Shown piece after piece: positions 25,664 through 34,496 of a DNA stretch of 64,000 bases. This stretch comes from Acidobacteriota bacterium (GTDB taxonomy: Bacteria > Acidobacteriota > Terriglobia > Acidiferrales > UBA7541). The number at the start of each line of letters is the position of its first letter. Positions within the stretch are counted from its first letter, which is position 1. The notes below the pieces were generated by a model. The model was not told the origin of the DNA. It saw only the letters and a program-made list of their open reading frames with translations, and made no database searches. The position numbers were made by a program, and so were the translations under genes. The stretch covers positions 186,001 to 250,000 of the forward strand of contig JAJPIE010000012.1 of NCBI GenBank assembly GCA_021324935.1. Direction: 5' to 3'.

Positions 25664-28597
25664 TTGGCAACGACTTCCCCACAAATTGACTTGCCTGGAG
25701 TGCGCGAGCGCGTGCTGGATGTGCTGCGGGGCTTGTTGGAAGAGCTGGGCAGCCATGGCGCGTTGGCGGAACTCTCCCCACATTCGAATCTGGATCGCGA
25801 CCTGGGATTGGGCAGCCTGGAACGCGTCGAACTACTGACGCGTTTGGAGGCCGCGTTCGAGATGCGGCTCCCCGACTCGCTGGCGGCGGAAGCGAGCACC
25901 CCAGAGGAATTGATCAACGCCATCCTTGCTGCTCCGGGGACATCGCTGAGCGACGAACAGTATTCTGCGTTGCGTGCAAGCGGCGCCGCCACGGGAGCGG
26001 CCCGGGAATCGGCGCAATCCATTATCGATAAGGCCGAAACGCTGCTGGAAGTATTTCGCTATCGCGGCGTGCATGATGCGCAGCGTCCGCATCTTCTAAT
26101 CACGGAAGATGACGAGCGAGGCGAACACCATTACACGCTGACGTTCGGAGACTTGTACGTAGCTGCGCAAAAGTGCGCGGAAGAGCTGGCAAGGAGGGGC
26201 GTACCGGCGGGCGGGCGAGTTTCACTGATGTTGCCGACGTCGCGGCAGTTTTTCATTTGTTTCGCGGGGATTATGCTGGCGGGCGCGGTCCCCGTTCCCA
26301 TCTATCCGCCCTTTCGCGCGGACCGGATTGAGGAATACGCCGAACGCCAATCCGCCATCTTGAATAACGCGGGCGTCTGCCTGATGTTGACGTTTCGAAG
26401 AGCGGAAGCAGTGGCAAAATTGCTGAAACCGCGCGTGAAATCGCTGCTCGGCGTGGTGGATGCCGAGAAATTGCTGGAAGCAGCGGAGAAAGCGCCGCCA
26501 CCGGCCCCAGGGGCATTGCCCGCTTTCATAAGCGGAAGCCGTGTCCGCAAAGGAAGCGACATCGCTTTCCTGCAATACACATCGGGATCCACGGGCGACC
26601 CGAAGGGCGTGACACTGACGCACAATAATCTGCTGGCAAACATGCGCGTGATCGCCAAGGGAGTGGAGCTTGGCCCTTCGGATGTCGGCATCAGTTGGCT
26701 GCCTTTGTATCACGACATGGGCCTGATTGGAGCCTGGCTGACGCTGCTGCTGCAGGGCATCCCGCTGGTGGTGATGTCACCGCTGGCGTTCCTCACGCGC
26801 CCCGAGCGATGGCTGCAAGCCATGAGCAAACATCGCGGCACGATCACGGCCGCGCCGAATTTTGCTTATGAATTGTGCGTGCGCAAGATTTCAGATAAAG
26901 CCATGGAGGGCGTGGACCTGAGTTCGATGCGCGTGGTGATGAACGGCGCGGAGCCGGTAAATCCGGAAACGTTGGAGCGCTTTGCGAACCGATTCGCGAA
27001 GTATGGCTTCCGGAAAGAGGCGATGCTACCGGTGTACGGCCTTGCGGAAGCTTCGCTGGGCGTGACATTTCCACCCCTAAATCGTGTACCGCGAGTGGAA
27101 CGCGTGGAGCGCGAGGCGTTCACGGCGCAAGGACGCGCTGTGCCAGCAACGGCCGATGATGAAACCGCCATTTCGTTTGTGTCAGTTGGCATGACGTTTC
27201 CCGGACATGAGGTGAAGATCGTAGACGAGCAGGGCAACGAACTTCCAGAGCGCACGGAAGGATTTTTGTGGTTCCGGGGCCCCTCGGGGACGTGCGGCTA
27301 TTTCGAGAATGCGGAAGCAACCGCCAAATTGATGCCGCAAGGTCCGCTAGCCAGAGACGGCGGATATCCGTGGCTCAATTCCGGTGATCGTGCATTTCAG
27401 GCGGAAGGTGAAATTTTTATTACCGGCCGGGTGAAAGACATCATCATCAAGGGCGGAAGAAATCTCTACCCGCACGAAGTGGAAGAACTGGCCTCCCGCG
27501 CGGAGGGAATCCGCAAAGGTTGCGTGGTGGCGTTCGGCTTGAAGGATGCGAACACCGGCACGGAAAAACTGGTGATTGTGGCGGAATCGCGCGAGCAGGA
27601 TCCGACGCGCCGGGCATCGTTGGTGACCGCCATCAACCAAGAAGTGAGCCGCGGGCTAGGTCTGCCGCCAGACCGCGTGGAATTGGTTCCCCCGGGAAGC
27701 ATCCCAAAAACGTCGAGTGGGAAGTTGCGTCGCGACGGAACCAAGCAGTTGTACGCGGCGGGAACTCTTGGTGCGGGGCGGCCGCCGGCCTGGGTACAGA
27801 TTGCGAAGCTGGGAACGGGGACGTTCTTCCAGGAGGCCGTGCAAAGCTTTGGGCGAGGAATCCGCAAAGTTTTGGAAAAAATCTACGGCGTCTACTTCAT
27901 TGTCGTATTTTTCCTTTGGATAGTGCCCTCATGGCTGATCGTGAAGCAGATTAAAGATGAAAAGAAAGCGGGCCGATTTACTTCCGCGGCGCTGAAGGTT
28001 TTGTTTGCGCTCACTGGTATTCGCCTGAAGGTGGTGGGCAAAGAGTACATGGACACGCCGGGCGCGAAGGTGTACGCGTCGAACCATGCGAGCTATTTTG
28101 ACGTTCTTCCTGTGATGATGGGGCTGGGAGTGCCGTACCGATTCGTGGCAAAGGGCGAAGTGAATCAGATGCCCTTCATTGGGACATTTCTCAACCAGAT
28201 GGGACACTTGTCATTTGACCGGCACGATACGGGCGCGCGGCTGAAGCAGGTGGACGAGATAGAAGATTGTCTCCGCAAGGGAGACTCTGTGTTTGTGTTC
28301 CCGGAAGGTACGTTTACTCCGGAAGATGGACTCCGGCCCTTTCAGTTAGGGGCGTTTCGCGGAGCGGTGGCGACGGGCGCGCCAGTGATTCCCGTATCTC
28401 TGAAGGGCACACGCAGGTTTCTGCGCGACGGAACGATTCTTCCGCGGCCGACGAGCGTGACCATCACATTGTCGCCGCCGATTTATCCGGCACGGGAGTT
28501 TCCGGCGAGTGACCCAAATCATTTGCAGGAAATCGTGCGGCTGCGGGATTTGGCGCGAGAGGCAATTGGGAAATATTGTGGCGAGGCAGTCCTGTAG
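25664..28597 (+). CDS. Three-domain fusion: acyl carrier protein, fatty acyl-AMP ligase, 1-acylglycerol-phosphate-type acyltransferase
   Basis: A 977-residue multifunctional lipid enzyme. Residues 1-90: acyl carrier domain with the phosphopantetheine serine at Ser51 (GLGSLERVEL). Residues about 130-700: adenylation domain with YTSGSTGDPKG near 304 and WLPLYHDMGLIG and APNFAYELC, which place it with fatty acyl-AMP ligases (FAAL) rather than CoA ligases. Residues about 745-970: PlsC-type acyltransferase with NHASYFD (HxxxxD, about 805-812) and FPEGTFT (about 879), preceded by a hydrophobic helix. The order suggests activation of a free fatty acid, loading on the built-in carrier and transfer to a membrane lipid acceptor. 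Start is TTG at 25664 after GAAGGA. Confidence 0.9.
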   Translation: MATTSPQIDLPGVRERVLDVLRGLLEELGSHGALAELSPHSNLDRDLGLGSLERVELLTRLEAAFEMRLPDSLAAEASTPEELINAILAAPGTSLSDEQYSALRASGAATGAARESAQSIIDKAETLLEVFRYRGVHDAQRPHLLITEDDERGEHHYTLTFGDLYVAAQKCAEELARRGVPAGGRVSLMLPTSRQFFICFAGIMLAGAVPVPIYPPFRADRIEEYAERQSAILNNAGVCLMLTFRRAEAVAKLLKPRVKSLLGVVDAEKLLEAAEKAPPPAPGALPAFISGSRVRKGSDIAFLQYTSGSTGDPKGVTLTHNNLLANMRVIAKGVELGPSDVGISWLPLYHDMGLIGAWLTLLLQGIPLVVMSPLAFLTRPERWLQAMSKHRGTITAAPNFAYELCVRKISDKAMEGVDLSSMRVVMNGAEPVNPETLERFANRFAKYGFRKEAMLPVYGLAEASLGVTFPPLNRVPRVERVEREAFTAQGRAVPATADDETAISFVSVGMTFPGHEVKIVDEQGNELPERTEGFLWFRGPSGTCGYFENAEATAKLMPQGPLARDGGYPWLNSGDRAFQAEGEIFITGRVKDIIIKGGRNLYPHEVEELASRAEGIRKGCVVAFGLKDANTGTEKLVIVAESREQDPTRRASLVTAINQEVSRGLGLPPDRVELVPPGSIPKTSSGKLRRDGTKQLYAAGTLGAGRPPAWVQIAKLGTGTFFQEAVQSFGRGIRKVLEKIYGVYFIVVFFLWIVPSWLIVKQIKDEKKAGRFTSAALKVLFALTGIRLKVVGKEYMDTPGAKVYASNHASYFDVLPVMMGLGVPYRFVAKGEVNQMPFIGTFLNQMGHLSFDRHDTGARLKQVDEIEDCLRKGDSVFVFPEGTFTPEDGLRPFQLGAFRGAVATGAPVIPVSLKGTRRFLRDGTILPRPTSVTITLSPPIYPAREFPASDPNHLQEIVRLRDLAREAIGKYCGEAVL

Positions 28598-28669
28598 CGC
28601 AAGGAAGCAATCAGCAATCAAAAAGTGCAGAAGTGTACAGTCTTGCTGGACCCTTTTTTCGTGACTTTC

Positions 28670-29452
28670 TCAGTGACTGAGCGTGTAGATGACGGTGATG
28701 TGCGTGTCGACTTCGACAGCGCGGCCGTTGAGGATAGTCGGGCGATAACGCCACTCGCGAACGGCCGAGAGGGCGGACTGGATGAACAAGGGATCACCAG
28801 AGACGACTTCGAGCGATTGAATGGTTCCGTCAGTGCCGATGATGGTATGAAGTTCGACGCGGCCCTCACGCTGAATTTGAATGGCGAGACGCGGATAGAC
28901 CGGCTCGACCCTATTGATGAGCTGCGCCATTTGTAGAAGTTCGCTGACCTTGCGGGGCACGGTATTCGGCTGTTCCTCGGCTGGCCTTGCTGGCCCGTGG
29001 TTCGGACTGATGATCTCCTCGCGAAATGGATTTCCGTCCGGATCGCCGGTGGGTCCCTCCGGGACGCCCGGAATAAAATTGGAGTTGTCGCCAACTGCTG
29101 GTGCCGGCTCAGGACGAGGAATGCCGGGTGGGATATGCATGGGCGGAAAGAAGCGGCAGGAGGCTTCGGGCCGGGGATGCGCTTGACGAGGGCCAGGTTT
29201 GGCAGGGGCTGGGCTGCCATGTCGATAGGGTGGAATCAGCGTGGCGTATCGAAAAGAAATGCGCTCGCCCTTGCTGAGCAATGGATAGAGCAGCAGGGCG
29301 GTGAGAGCAAGCGCTTGCAGGGCTATCGAAATAAATAAGGCGCGCTGCTTGATGCGGCGGGCGCGCTTTTCCGATTGCGGATCGCCTTCGACCAGGCAAC
29401 TTTGCAGCGAGCCGAATCCGCTTTCGGACACACGTTGGACCTCGAGAGTCAT
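28670..29452 (-). CDS. Energy transducer TonB
   Basis: A 260-residue inner-membrane-anchored periplasmic protein that powers TonB-dependent receptors. One transmembrane helix (about residues 36-56, ALFISIALQALALTALLLYP), a Pro-rich periplasmic spacer, and a C-terminal TonB domain with RVEPVYPRLAIQIQREGRVEL, GTIQSLEVVSGDPL and VREWRYRPTILNG. ATG 29452 has GGAGG five bases before it; upstream in-frame codons are rejected. No exbB/exbD adjoins. Convergent with the ACP-ligase fusion, 72 bp apart. Confidence 0.9.
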   Translation of the reverse strand: MTLEVQRVSESGFGSLQSCLVEGDPQSEKRARRIKQRALFISIALQALALTALLLYPLLSKGERISFRYATLIPPYRHGSPAPAKPGPRQAHPRPEASCRFFPPMHIPPGIPRPEPAPAVGDNSNFIPGVPEGPTGDPDGNPFREEIISPNHGPARPAEEQPNTVPRKVSELLQMAQLINRVEPVYPRLAIQIQREGRVELHTIIGTDGTIQSLEVVSGDPLFIQSALSAVREWRYRPTILNGRAVEVDTHITVIYTLSH

Positions 29453-29881
29453 CACACACCTCCAAGAATTTCCTGCGAGCCGAGGGACGAAATTGCGGCG
29501 CGAGCCTCCGGAGGTTGCTGCCGGAGGCCGGCACCGCGCTCGCAGGGATGTGAGGTGCGCGCCCTCTGTGTTGTTGGACACCGAGGAGTGCGACAAGTGC
29601 CCAAAAATAAGGAATCAACAAGAAGCGCGCCAACAGACCCTGTTGAATAGAGATCGGTGTTACTGATAGTCAAAAGTAAAACAGAAACTGTTGGATAACG
29701 GAGAAAGCAACACGGGAGGCGTTCCTCAAGGTCATGGGAATGCGTGATAGCGGGCACAACTATTTTATTTCAATCGGTTTACGATAATTGGCACGCAGGG
29801 AAACGGCCATTGCATTTCAATTACATCCAAACACCTGTTTGGTGCATCGAAACAGTCGGACGTGGATCCCAGGAGGACCCC
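29453..29881. other. 429 bp divergent region between tonB and the zinc-ribbon gene
   Basis: No gene is supported. Near the tonB side there is a GC-rich inverted stretch (CCTCCGGAGG within 29510-29535). Near the other end is the palindrome CCAAACACCTGTTTGG (29827-29842), described separately. I saw no riboswitch structure such as a cobalamin element. Confidence 0.4.
29827..29842. promoter_or_regulatory. Palindromic operator candidate A
   Basis: CCAAACACCTGTTTGG has 7-bp inverted arms around a 2-bp centre and ends 39 bp before the zinc-ribbon start. A near-identical copy lies at 30648-30663; conserved bases extend to 23 positions (20 identical). Confidence 0.45.
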
Positions 29882-30196
29882 ATGGAAAGGCGAATACCCG
29901 AGGTGGTTGGCGTACGCCGCACGGGCTGGGCGGCTCTGGACCGCGATCCGCAGCAGGACGTAGTGGAATTTACTTGTCCTCATTGCGGCGCGAAGGGCCA
30001 GAAGAAAGCCCGGCGCGAGCGGATTGAGTATCGGTTTACGGACGGCTTTTTACAGGACTTGCAGGGCGAAGGCGTGCAGTGCCATTTCTGCAAGCAATCT
30101 TTGCGCGTGGTGCCGGTCGTGATGTTGCACGATCAGGACGAGACGAAACGGTTTGAAGCGATTTTTTCGGAACACCCGTTGGTGCACGCGGAATAA
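29882..30196 (+). CDS. Small zinc-ribbon protein of unknown function
   Basis: A 104-residue cytoplasmic protein. Two CxxC pairs, CPHC (about residue 30) and CHFC (about residue 68), form a probable zinc ribbon separated by a basic RRER stretch and RFTDGFLQDLQGEG. The ATG at 29882 follows AGGAGG at ideal spacing, so the longer upstream frame is rejected. It ends in a strong terminator and stands alone. The family is not one I recognise; binding of metal or nucleic acid is the obvious inference. Confidence 0.7.
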   Translation: MERRIPEVVGVRRTGWAALDRDPQQDVVEFTCPHCGAKGQKKARRERIEYRFTDGFLQDLQGEGVQCHFCKQSLRVVPVVMLHDQDETKRFEAIFSEHPLVHAE

Positions 30197-30219
30197 TTAC
30201 AAATCGTAAGAGGCAGAAC

Positions 30220-30249
30220 AAGGGCGCCCGCAGGTGGGGCGCCCTTTTT
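30220..30249 (+). terminator. Rho-independent terminator
   Basis: A perfect 10-bp stem (AAGGGCGCCC / GGGCGCCCTT) with a 7-nt loop is followed by TTTA. Ends transcription of the zinc-ribbon gene. Confidence 0.85.
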
Positions 30250-30301
30250 ATTTCCGCAGCTCATGAATCAGTGGCAAGAGCTCTAGGTCAACTCTCCGAG
30301 A

Positions 30302-30592
30302 TCATCGCCAGTCGCCGTGATGGTGTTCCCAATATTCGTGGCGCAGATGCTCCTGGCGCTCGTAGGCTTCGTGGCGTTCATGGGCCCAATGATGCGCCTC
30401 GGAACTATACGGACCGAAACGCTCCACCGCTTCGTGATAGCGGTACTCCGTATACGCAATCCGGCGATTGCAGTCATCCCAATCGTTGGCTTTGGCGGCT
30501 GGCGCTCCGGCGGCCAGCAGAAAGCCCAAAGCCACCGTTGCCGGCGCGGTTTTGCCCAGAATCGAAGCGAGGTTGAATGAGAGAAGTTTCAT
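30302..30592 (-). CDS. Small secreted His-rich protein (paralogue 1)
   Basis: A 96-residue exported protein of unknown function. ATG 30592 is preceded by GGAGG, and the signal peptide (about 1-34, ending AKA) leads to a charged, helical mature region of about 60 residues rich in His, Glu, Tyr and Trp: DWDDCNRR, HEAVERFG, EAHHWAHERHEAYER, ending HEYWEHHHGDWR. One conserved cysteine near the mature N-terminus. It resembles the next gene (30766-31080) in the DC-x2-R, HEA(V/I)E and HW-x2-E pattern, so the two are tandem paralogues. Metal binding is inferred from the histidine content only. Confidence 0.75.
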   Translation of the reverse strand: MKLLSFNLASILGKTAPATVALGFLLAAGAPAAKANDWDDCNRRIAYTEYRYHEAVERFGPYSSEAHHWAHERHEAYERQEHLRHEYWEHHHGDWR

Positions 30593-30647
30593 GGAAGTGC
30601 CTCCAGGAGCTTGGCCCGGGCTGGAGAGCGGGATGCTTCCTGGGCAT

Positions 30648-30663
30648 TCAAACACCGGTTTGG
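30648..30663. promoter_or_regulatory. Palindromic operator candidate B
   Basis: TCAAACACCGGTTTGG matches candidate A at 14 of 16 positions and lies 56 bp upstream of paralogue 1, in the opposite orientation relative to the gene. Confidence 0.45.
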
Positions 30664-30705
30664 GGCAAAGGTTGCGCTAGTTGCTGCAAGTTGTCTGGAA
30701 ACAAA

Positions 30706-30732
30706 AAGAGCACCTGGAATCGGGGTGCTCTT
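30706..30732 (-). terminator. Rho-independent terminator
   Basis: Perfect 9-bp stem (AAGAGCACC / GGTGCTCTT); read on the minus strand it is followed by TTTGT. It lies 34 bp after the stop of His-rich paralogue 2. Confidence 0.8.
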
Positions 30733-30765
30733 GCAAGCTTGGTGCTGGGAACTCGTGATAATTCT

Positions 30766-31080
30766 TCAGTGGCCGTGATCGTGGTCGTGATCGTCCCAAT
30801 CGCGCTGGTCGTGCCAGCGGTGCTCGTCTTCGTCCCACCAACGATGAGAGTGCTCCCAGCAATAGGAGCGTGCTTCGGCGAGTTCGTGGCGCCAATGATC
30901 CGCTTGGGAACTTTGCCAACCGTGGTGCTCGATGGCTTCGTGCAGCTTGTGATCAGCGTGAATGACGCGCTTCTGACAGTCGTCGTCGGCATGAATGACC
31001 GGCGCCAATGCGAAAAGAAAGGCAACGGAGATTGTCAGGCACATGAAGATGGTACGGAGCGAAGGCATTTTGAGGCTCAT
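30766..31080 (-). CDS. Small secreted His-rich protein (paralogue 2)
   Basis: A 104-residue exported protein. ATG 31080 follows GGGAGA. Signal peptide about residues 1-31 (LTISVAFLFALAPVIHA), then DDDCQKRVIHADHKLHEAIE, SSQADHWRHELAEARS, and a tail that is strikingly His/Asp/Trp-rich, closing HDHDHGH. About a quarter of the last 35 residues are histidine. Paralogue of the preceding gene, with its own terminator. Likely binds transition metals in the periplasm, an inference from composition. Confidence 0.75.
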   Translation of the reverse strand: MSLKMPSLRTIFMCLTISVAFLFALAPVIHADDDCQKRVIHADHKLHEAIEHHGWQSSQADHWRHELAEARSYCWEHSHRWWDEDEHRWHDQRDWDDHDHDHGH

Positions 31081-31230
31081 GTTTTCTCCCGAGCGATTTG
31101 GTTTGTGCGCGACTCCAGGGCGTAGCGGTTCGAGCAACGAATGCTGCATGGAGACGCGGAGCAATGCACAGGCCAAGCGCCAGGCATTGAAAATACAAGG
31201 GTTAGTGTTAGGTTCTGGAACGCAGATTTT

Positions 31231-32106
31231 TCAGTAGGCCTGTAGAAATGGGTCGACGTTCATGTGATATTTTTCCAGGCCGGTGCGGATGATGTCGAAC
31301 GCTTCGTCGACGCTGTCCGCATACTGGAGATTGTCAAAATCTTCCTGACTAATGGTGCCCCAGCGAACCATGTTTTTCAGTTTCAGGACTTCGTCCCAAT
31401 ATTTGCGTCCGTAAATCAGAATCAAAGTGTGCTTGGGCATTTTGCCGGTTTGCGAGAGTGTCATCATTTCCCACAATTCGTCCAGAGTACCGAAGCCGCC
31501 GGGAAATACGATGAGCGCCTTGGCAATTTGCGCGAACCACAACTTACGCATGAAAAAATAATGGAAATTGAAGCTGAGCTCCGGGCTGATGTAGGGGTTC
31601 GCAAACTGCTCATGTGGCAATTCAATGGAAAGGCCGATGGACTTGCCACCAGCTTCGTAGGCTCCCCGGTTGGCCGCTTCCATAATGCCGGGGCCGCCGC
31701 CGGAACAAATGACAAAACGCCTTGGGCGCGGGCCAAGCGACAATGCCCACGTCGTTATCTTGTGAGAAAGCTGCCGGGCCTCCTCGTAATATTTCGCCAT
31801 TTCGAGCGCACTTTTGGCCTGGCGCAGATGAAGGCGGTGGCTTTTCAGGCGAGCGGCGCTCCAGCCGGACGTTTTCATTTTCTTGAGCCGGGTAAAGCGA
31901 GCCGAGGCGGTTTCGTGTGACTCGATGCGCGCAGACCCGAACATGACGATGGTGTCGCCTATGCCTTCTTTCTTCAGTTGAACCAACGGGTGAATATATT
32001 CGGCGATAATGCGAATAGGCCGCGCGGGTGTGCTGGCTAGGAACTTGGGATCCTCGTGGGGAGCTTTCGGGGCATGCTGGGGTTTCAGGCGCTTTCCATC
32101 GGGCAT
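31231..32106 (-). CDS. LOG family protein (cytokinin riboside 5'-monophosphate phosphoribohydrolase-like)
   Basis: A 291-residue cytoplasmic Rossmann-fold protein. The LOG signature is complete: SGGGPGIMEAANRGAYEAGG and VFPGGFGTLDELWE (PGGxGTxxE). Bacterial homologues hydrolyse nucleoside 5'-monophosphates (AMP, cytokinin nucleotides) to base and ribose phosphate. The extra N-terminal 100 residues place it with the longer TIGR00730-like group. ATG 32106 with GGAGAA is preferred over a TTG six codons upstream. Divergent from the VWA gene. Confidence 0.85.
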   Translation of the reverse strand: MPDGKRLKPQHAPKAPHEDPKFLASTPARPIRIIAEYIHPLVQLKKEGIGDTIVMFGSARIESHETASARFTRLKKMKTSGWSAARLKSHRLHLRQAKSALEMAKYYEEARQLSHKITTWALSLGPRPRRFVICSGGGPGIMEAANRGAYEAGGKSIGLSIELPHEQFANPYISPELSFNFHYFFMRKLWFAQIAKALIVFPGGFGTLDELWEMMTLSQTGKMPKHTLILIYGRKYWDEVLKLKNMVRWGTISQEDFDNLQYADSVDEAFDIIRTGLEKYHMNVDPFLQAY

Positions 32107-32222
32107 GGGAATTTCTCCATTCAAGGTGCGCTCTGATTGTAGGCAGCGCAGGAGACGGCGGCAACGGGTTTAGCGCCGCAGGCGTCGAATTGAGTACGTT
32201 TGGCGCGGATTGGGGGAATCGA

Positions 32223-33368
32223 TTGAAAATTTTTTGGCCGAAGATGTCTCTCGCTCTTCTGCTGGCTTCGAGTGTTTCCTCGCGCGTACTGGCACAGGCT
32301 CCCGAGGGACCCATTCCGACGCCGCAGGACGTGCCTATTCAGGAAGGGTCATCGCCCATCAAAGTACGCACCGTGCTGGTGAACACGCCGGTGACGGTGC
32401 GCAACGAAAAGGGGCAAATGATCCACGATCTGGAGGAACCCGACTTCCAGATCACGGACAACGGCGTGCCACAAAAAATCACACATTTTAACTTGGGGGG
32501 AGACCCGATTTCGCTGGTGGTGGTAGTGGAGCGCAGTTCGCGGATTGCATCGGCTTTGCCAAAGATTCGCAAGGCGGGAATCCTGATTTCACAAACGGTG
32601 ATGGGACCAACAGGCGAAGGTGCCGTGGTGACGTACGACGACGACGTCTCAACCTCGCTGGATTTTACGGATAGCGGAGACGATCTGGAGCATGCGATCT
32701 CCACACTCCAGGAAGGATCCTGGGGCGCGAGATTATTTGACGCCATGGGCCGTGCCGTCGATATGCTTATCGAGCGGCCGGAGGTTTCCGAGACCGATCT
32801 GGGCCACCGGCGCGTGATGCTGGTCATCGGCGAGGCGCATGATTCCAGCAGCGAATTGAAGTTGGGGGAAGTGTTGCGGCGCGCGCAGCTGGCGAATATC
32901 ACAATTTATGCGGTGGGAATCTCGAGCACAAAAGCCGATTTGAAGAGACAACCGAGCCAACCGAAGGGGCCTTCACCGGTGACCGAGCCGGGCACTTCAG
33001 GCATGCCTCCGCCGCCGGGATCCGTGGAGACGCCTACTACGGACACTCAAGGGCAAGGTGGAAGTTTGCTGGCGCTCGCCGTCTGGGCCGTGATGCATGC
33101 AAAAGATCAGGTGACCTCGCACCAGTTGGAGATTGCGGCCGCCGCGACGGGCGGGCTGCACGTTTCCACGTGGAAGGATCGGAGCATTGAGAAGGTGATT
33201 GACGACATGGGCGGCGAGCTGCATTCGCAATACACGTTGACGTATACGCCCACAGGCGAAGTGGCTGAGGGGTATCATGAGATCAAGGTGAGCGTAAAAG
33301 GGGAAAAAGAACGCGCACTGAAAGTGCGTGCGCGGCCGGGTTATTACCTTGAGCCGGCGGAGAAGTGA
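32223..33368 (+). CDS. Secreted VWA-domain protein of the acidobacterial VWFA-related type
   Basis: A 381-residue exported protein. TTG 32223 follows GGGGGA and gives a signal peptide ending VLA. The body reads VRTVLVNTPVTVRNEKG, DFQITDNGVPQKITHF and a von Willebrand A domain with VVVVERSS in place of the canonical DxSxS, so the metal-binding MIDAS motif looks incomplete. A Pro/Gly/Thr-rich insert (about 255-290) precedes YTLTYTPTGEVAEGYHEIKV, the family C-terminus. This type is highly multiplied in Acidobacteria; function unknown, probably surface interactions. Confidence 0.85.
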   Translation: MKIFWPKMSLALLLASSVSSRVLAQAPEGPIPTPQDVPIQEGSSPIKVRTVLVNTPVTVRNEKGQMIHDLEEPDFQITDNGVPQKITHFNLGGDPISLVVVVERSSRIASALPKIRKAGILISQTVMGPTGEGAVVTYDDDVSTSLDFTDSGDDLEHAISTLQEGSWGARLFDAMGRAVDMLIERPEVSETDLGHRRVMLVIGEAHDSSSELKLGEVLRRAQLANITIYAVGISSTKADLKRQPSQPKGPSPVTEPGTSGMPPPPGSVETPTTDTQGQGGSLLALAVWAVMHAKDQVTSHQLEIAAAATGGLHVSTWKDRSIEKVIDDMGGELHSQYTLTYTPTGEVAEGYHEIKVSVKGEKERALKVRARPGYYLEPAEK

Positions 33369-33400
33369 GGGATTAGACATCGAGGTTTGATGGAGTTTGC

Positions 33401-33967
33401 ATGGAGCCGCCGCGAGAAAAATTCGCGATTCGATTGGCGACACACCAGGATATCCCGACGCTGCAGAAGCTGATTGATCAATCTGTACGTATGTTGCAGA
33501 GGGCGGATTATTCATCCGAGCAACTGGAAGCCGCGCTGGGTACGGCGTATGGCGTGGACACACAACTGATTGCGGACCGCACGTATTACGCGGTGGAAGC
33601 CGTGCCGGCAGCCAGCGAACAGGTGATCGTCGCCTGCGGCGGGTGGAGCATGCGGAAGACGCTCTATGGGAGCGACCACGGCCCTTACCGGGATAACACG
33701 ACGCTTGACCCGGCGAAGGATGCGGCGAAGATTCGGGCATTTTTTGTGCATCCCGATTGGACGCGCCACGGCTTGGCGACGCTCATTTTGAAGACCTGCG
33801 AGGACGTAGCTTATGCGCGCGGATTCCGGCGATTCGAAATGGGCGCATCGCTCACGGGTGTCCCGATGTATGCGGCGCGGGGTTACGCGGAGATCGAGCG
33901 GATCGAAGTGCCGCTGCCGAATGGGCTGACGCTGCCAGTGGTGAGGATGGGGAAGACGATCGAGTAA
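33401..33967 (+). CDS. GNAT family N-acetyltransferase
   Basis: A 188-residue acetyltransferase. The acetyl-CoA site appears as IRAFFVHPDWTRHGLATLILKTCE (R/Q-x-x-G/A region weaker: TRHGLA), followed by ARGFRRFEMGASLTGVPMYAARGYAEIER, a common GNAT ending. Substrate not predictable. Starts 33 bp after the VWA gene on the same strand and may be cotranscribed. Confidence 0.85.
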   Translation: MEPPREKFAIRLATHQDIPTLQKLIDQSVRMLQRADYSSEQLEAALGTAYGVDTQLIADRTYYAVEAVPAASEQVIVACGGWSMRKTLYGSDHGPYRDNTTLDPAKDAAKIRAFFVHPDWTRHGLATLILKTCEDVAYARGFRRFEMGASLTGVPMYAARGYAEIERIEVPLPNGLTLPVVRMGKTIE

Positions 33968-34074
33968 CGATCCTGCGGGAAGGTCGTTCCAGATAAACAA
34001 TGAAACGCCGCTGTGCGGGCACGTTCGGAAAAAGTGCTCAGGGCGGACTATCGGCGCTCGACTTGCGCTCCAGG

Positions 34075-34446
34075 TTATGCGAGTTGTTGCCAGAAAGCGG
34101 CTTCCCGGGTGGCGAGGAGCGAATCCTTGCGGGCGTTCCAGCGGAGAAAATGGGGTGTGCGGGTGTGGGCGGTGTGGTGATCACGGGTTTCCCAGACTTC
34201 GTGGAACAGGAACGTGCCGGGCTGATCGGCGCAGCGATGCAGGTCGAATTGCAGGCAGCCCTCTTCCTTGCGCGAGGGCGTGACCAGGGCGCGTAGTTCG
34301 GCTTCGAGCAGCAAGTGCTGGCCTTCTTTGGCGCGCATGACGACGACCAGGGTGACCGCGTTTTTAGGCAGCCTAACCACAGTGGCACCACGGGAGCGGC
34401 GACGGGGTGCACGTTTGGCAGGACGCCGGGATTTGGACTTGGGCAT
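34075..34446 (-). CDS. Antibiotic biosynthesis monooxygenase (ABM) domain protein
   Basis: A 123-residue protein. After a basic N-terminus (about 1-26, Lys/Arg-rich) comes the ABM fold: VTLVVVMRAKEGQHLLLEAEL, PSRKEEGCLQFDLHRC, TFLFHEVWETRDHHTAH and FLRWNARKDSL. ABM enzymes act as cofactor-free quinol or polyketide oxygenases; many such small ones are YgiN-like. The long basic N-terminus is unusual and may bind nucleic acid or be an incorrect start. Confidence 0.8.
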   Translation of the reverse strand: MPKSKSRRPAKRAPRRRSRGATVVRLPKNAVTLVVVMRAKEGQHLLLEAELRALVTPSRKEEGCLQFDLHRCADQPGTFLFHEVWETRDHHTAHTRTPHFLRWNARKDSLLATREAAFWQQLA

Positions 34447-34496
34447 GACGGCGGGGATTGTACTCCAAACAAGAGCAAGCGCAAGAGAGGAATTGG

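Noticed and set aside
29453..29881. Cobalamin or other riboswitch before tonB
   Set aside because: I found no conserved B12-box or other riboswitch core in the leader.
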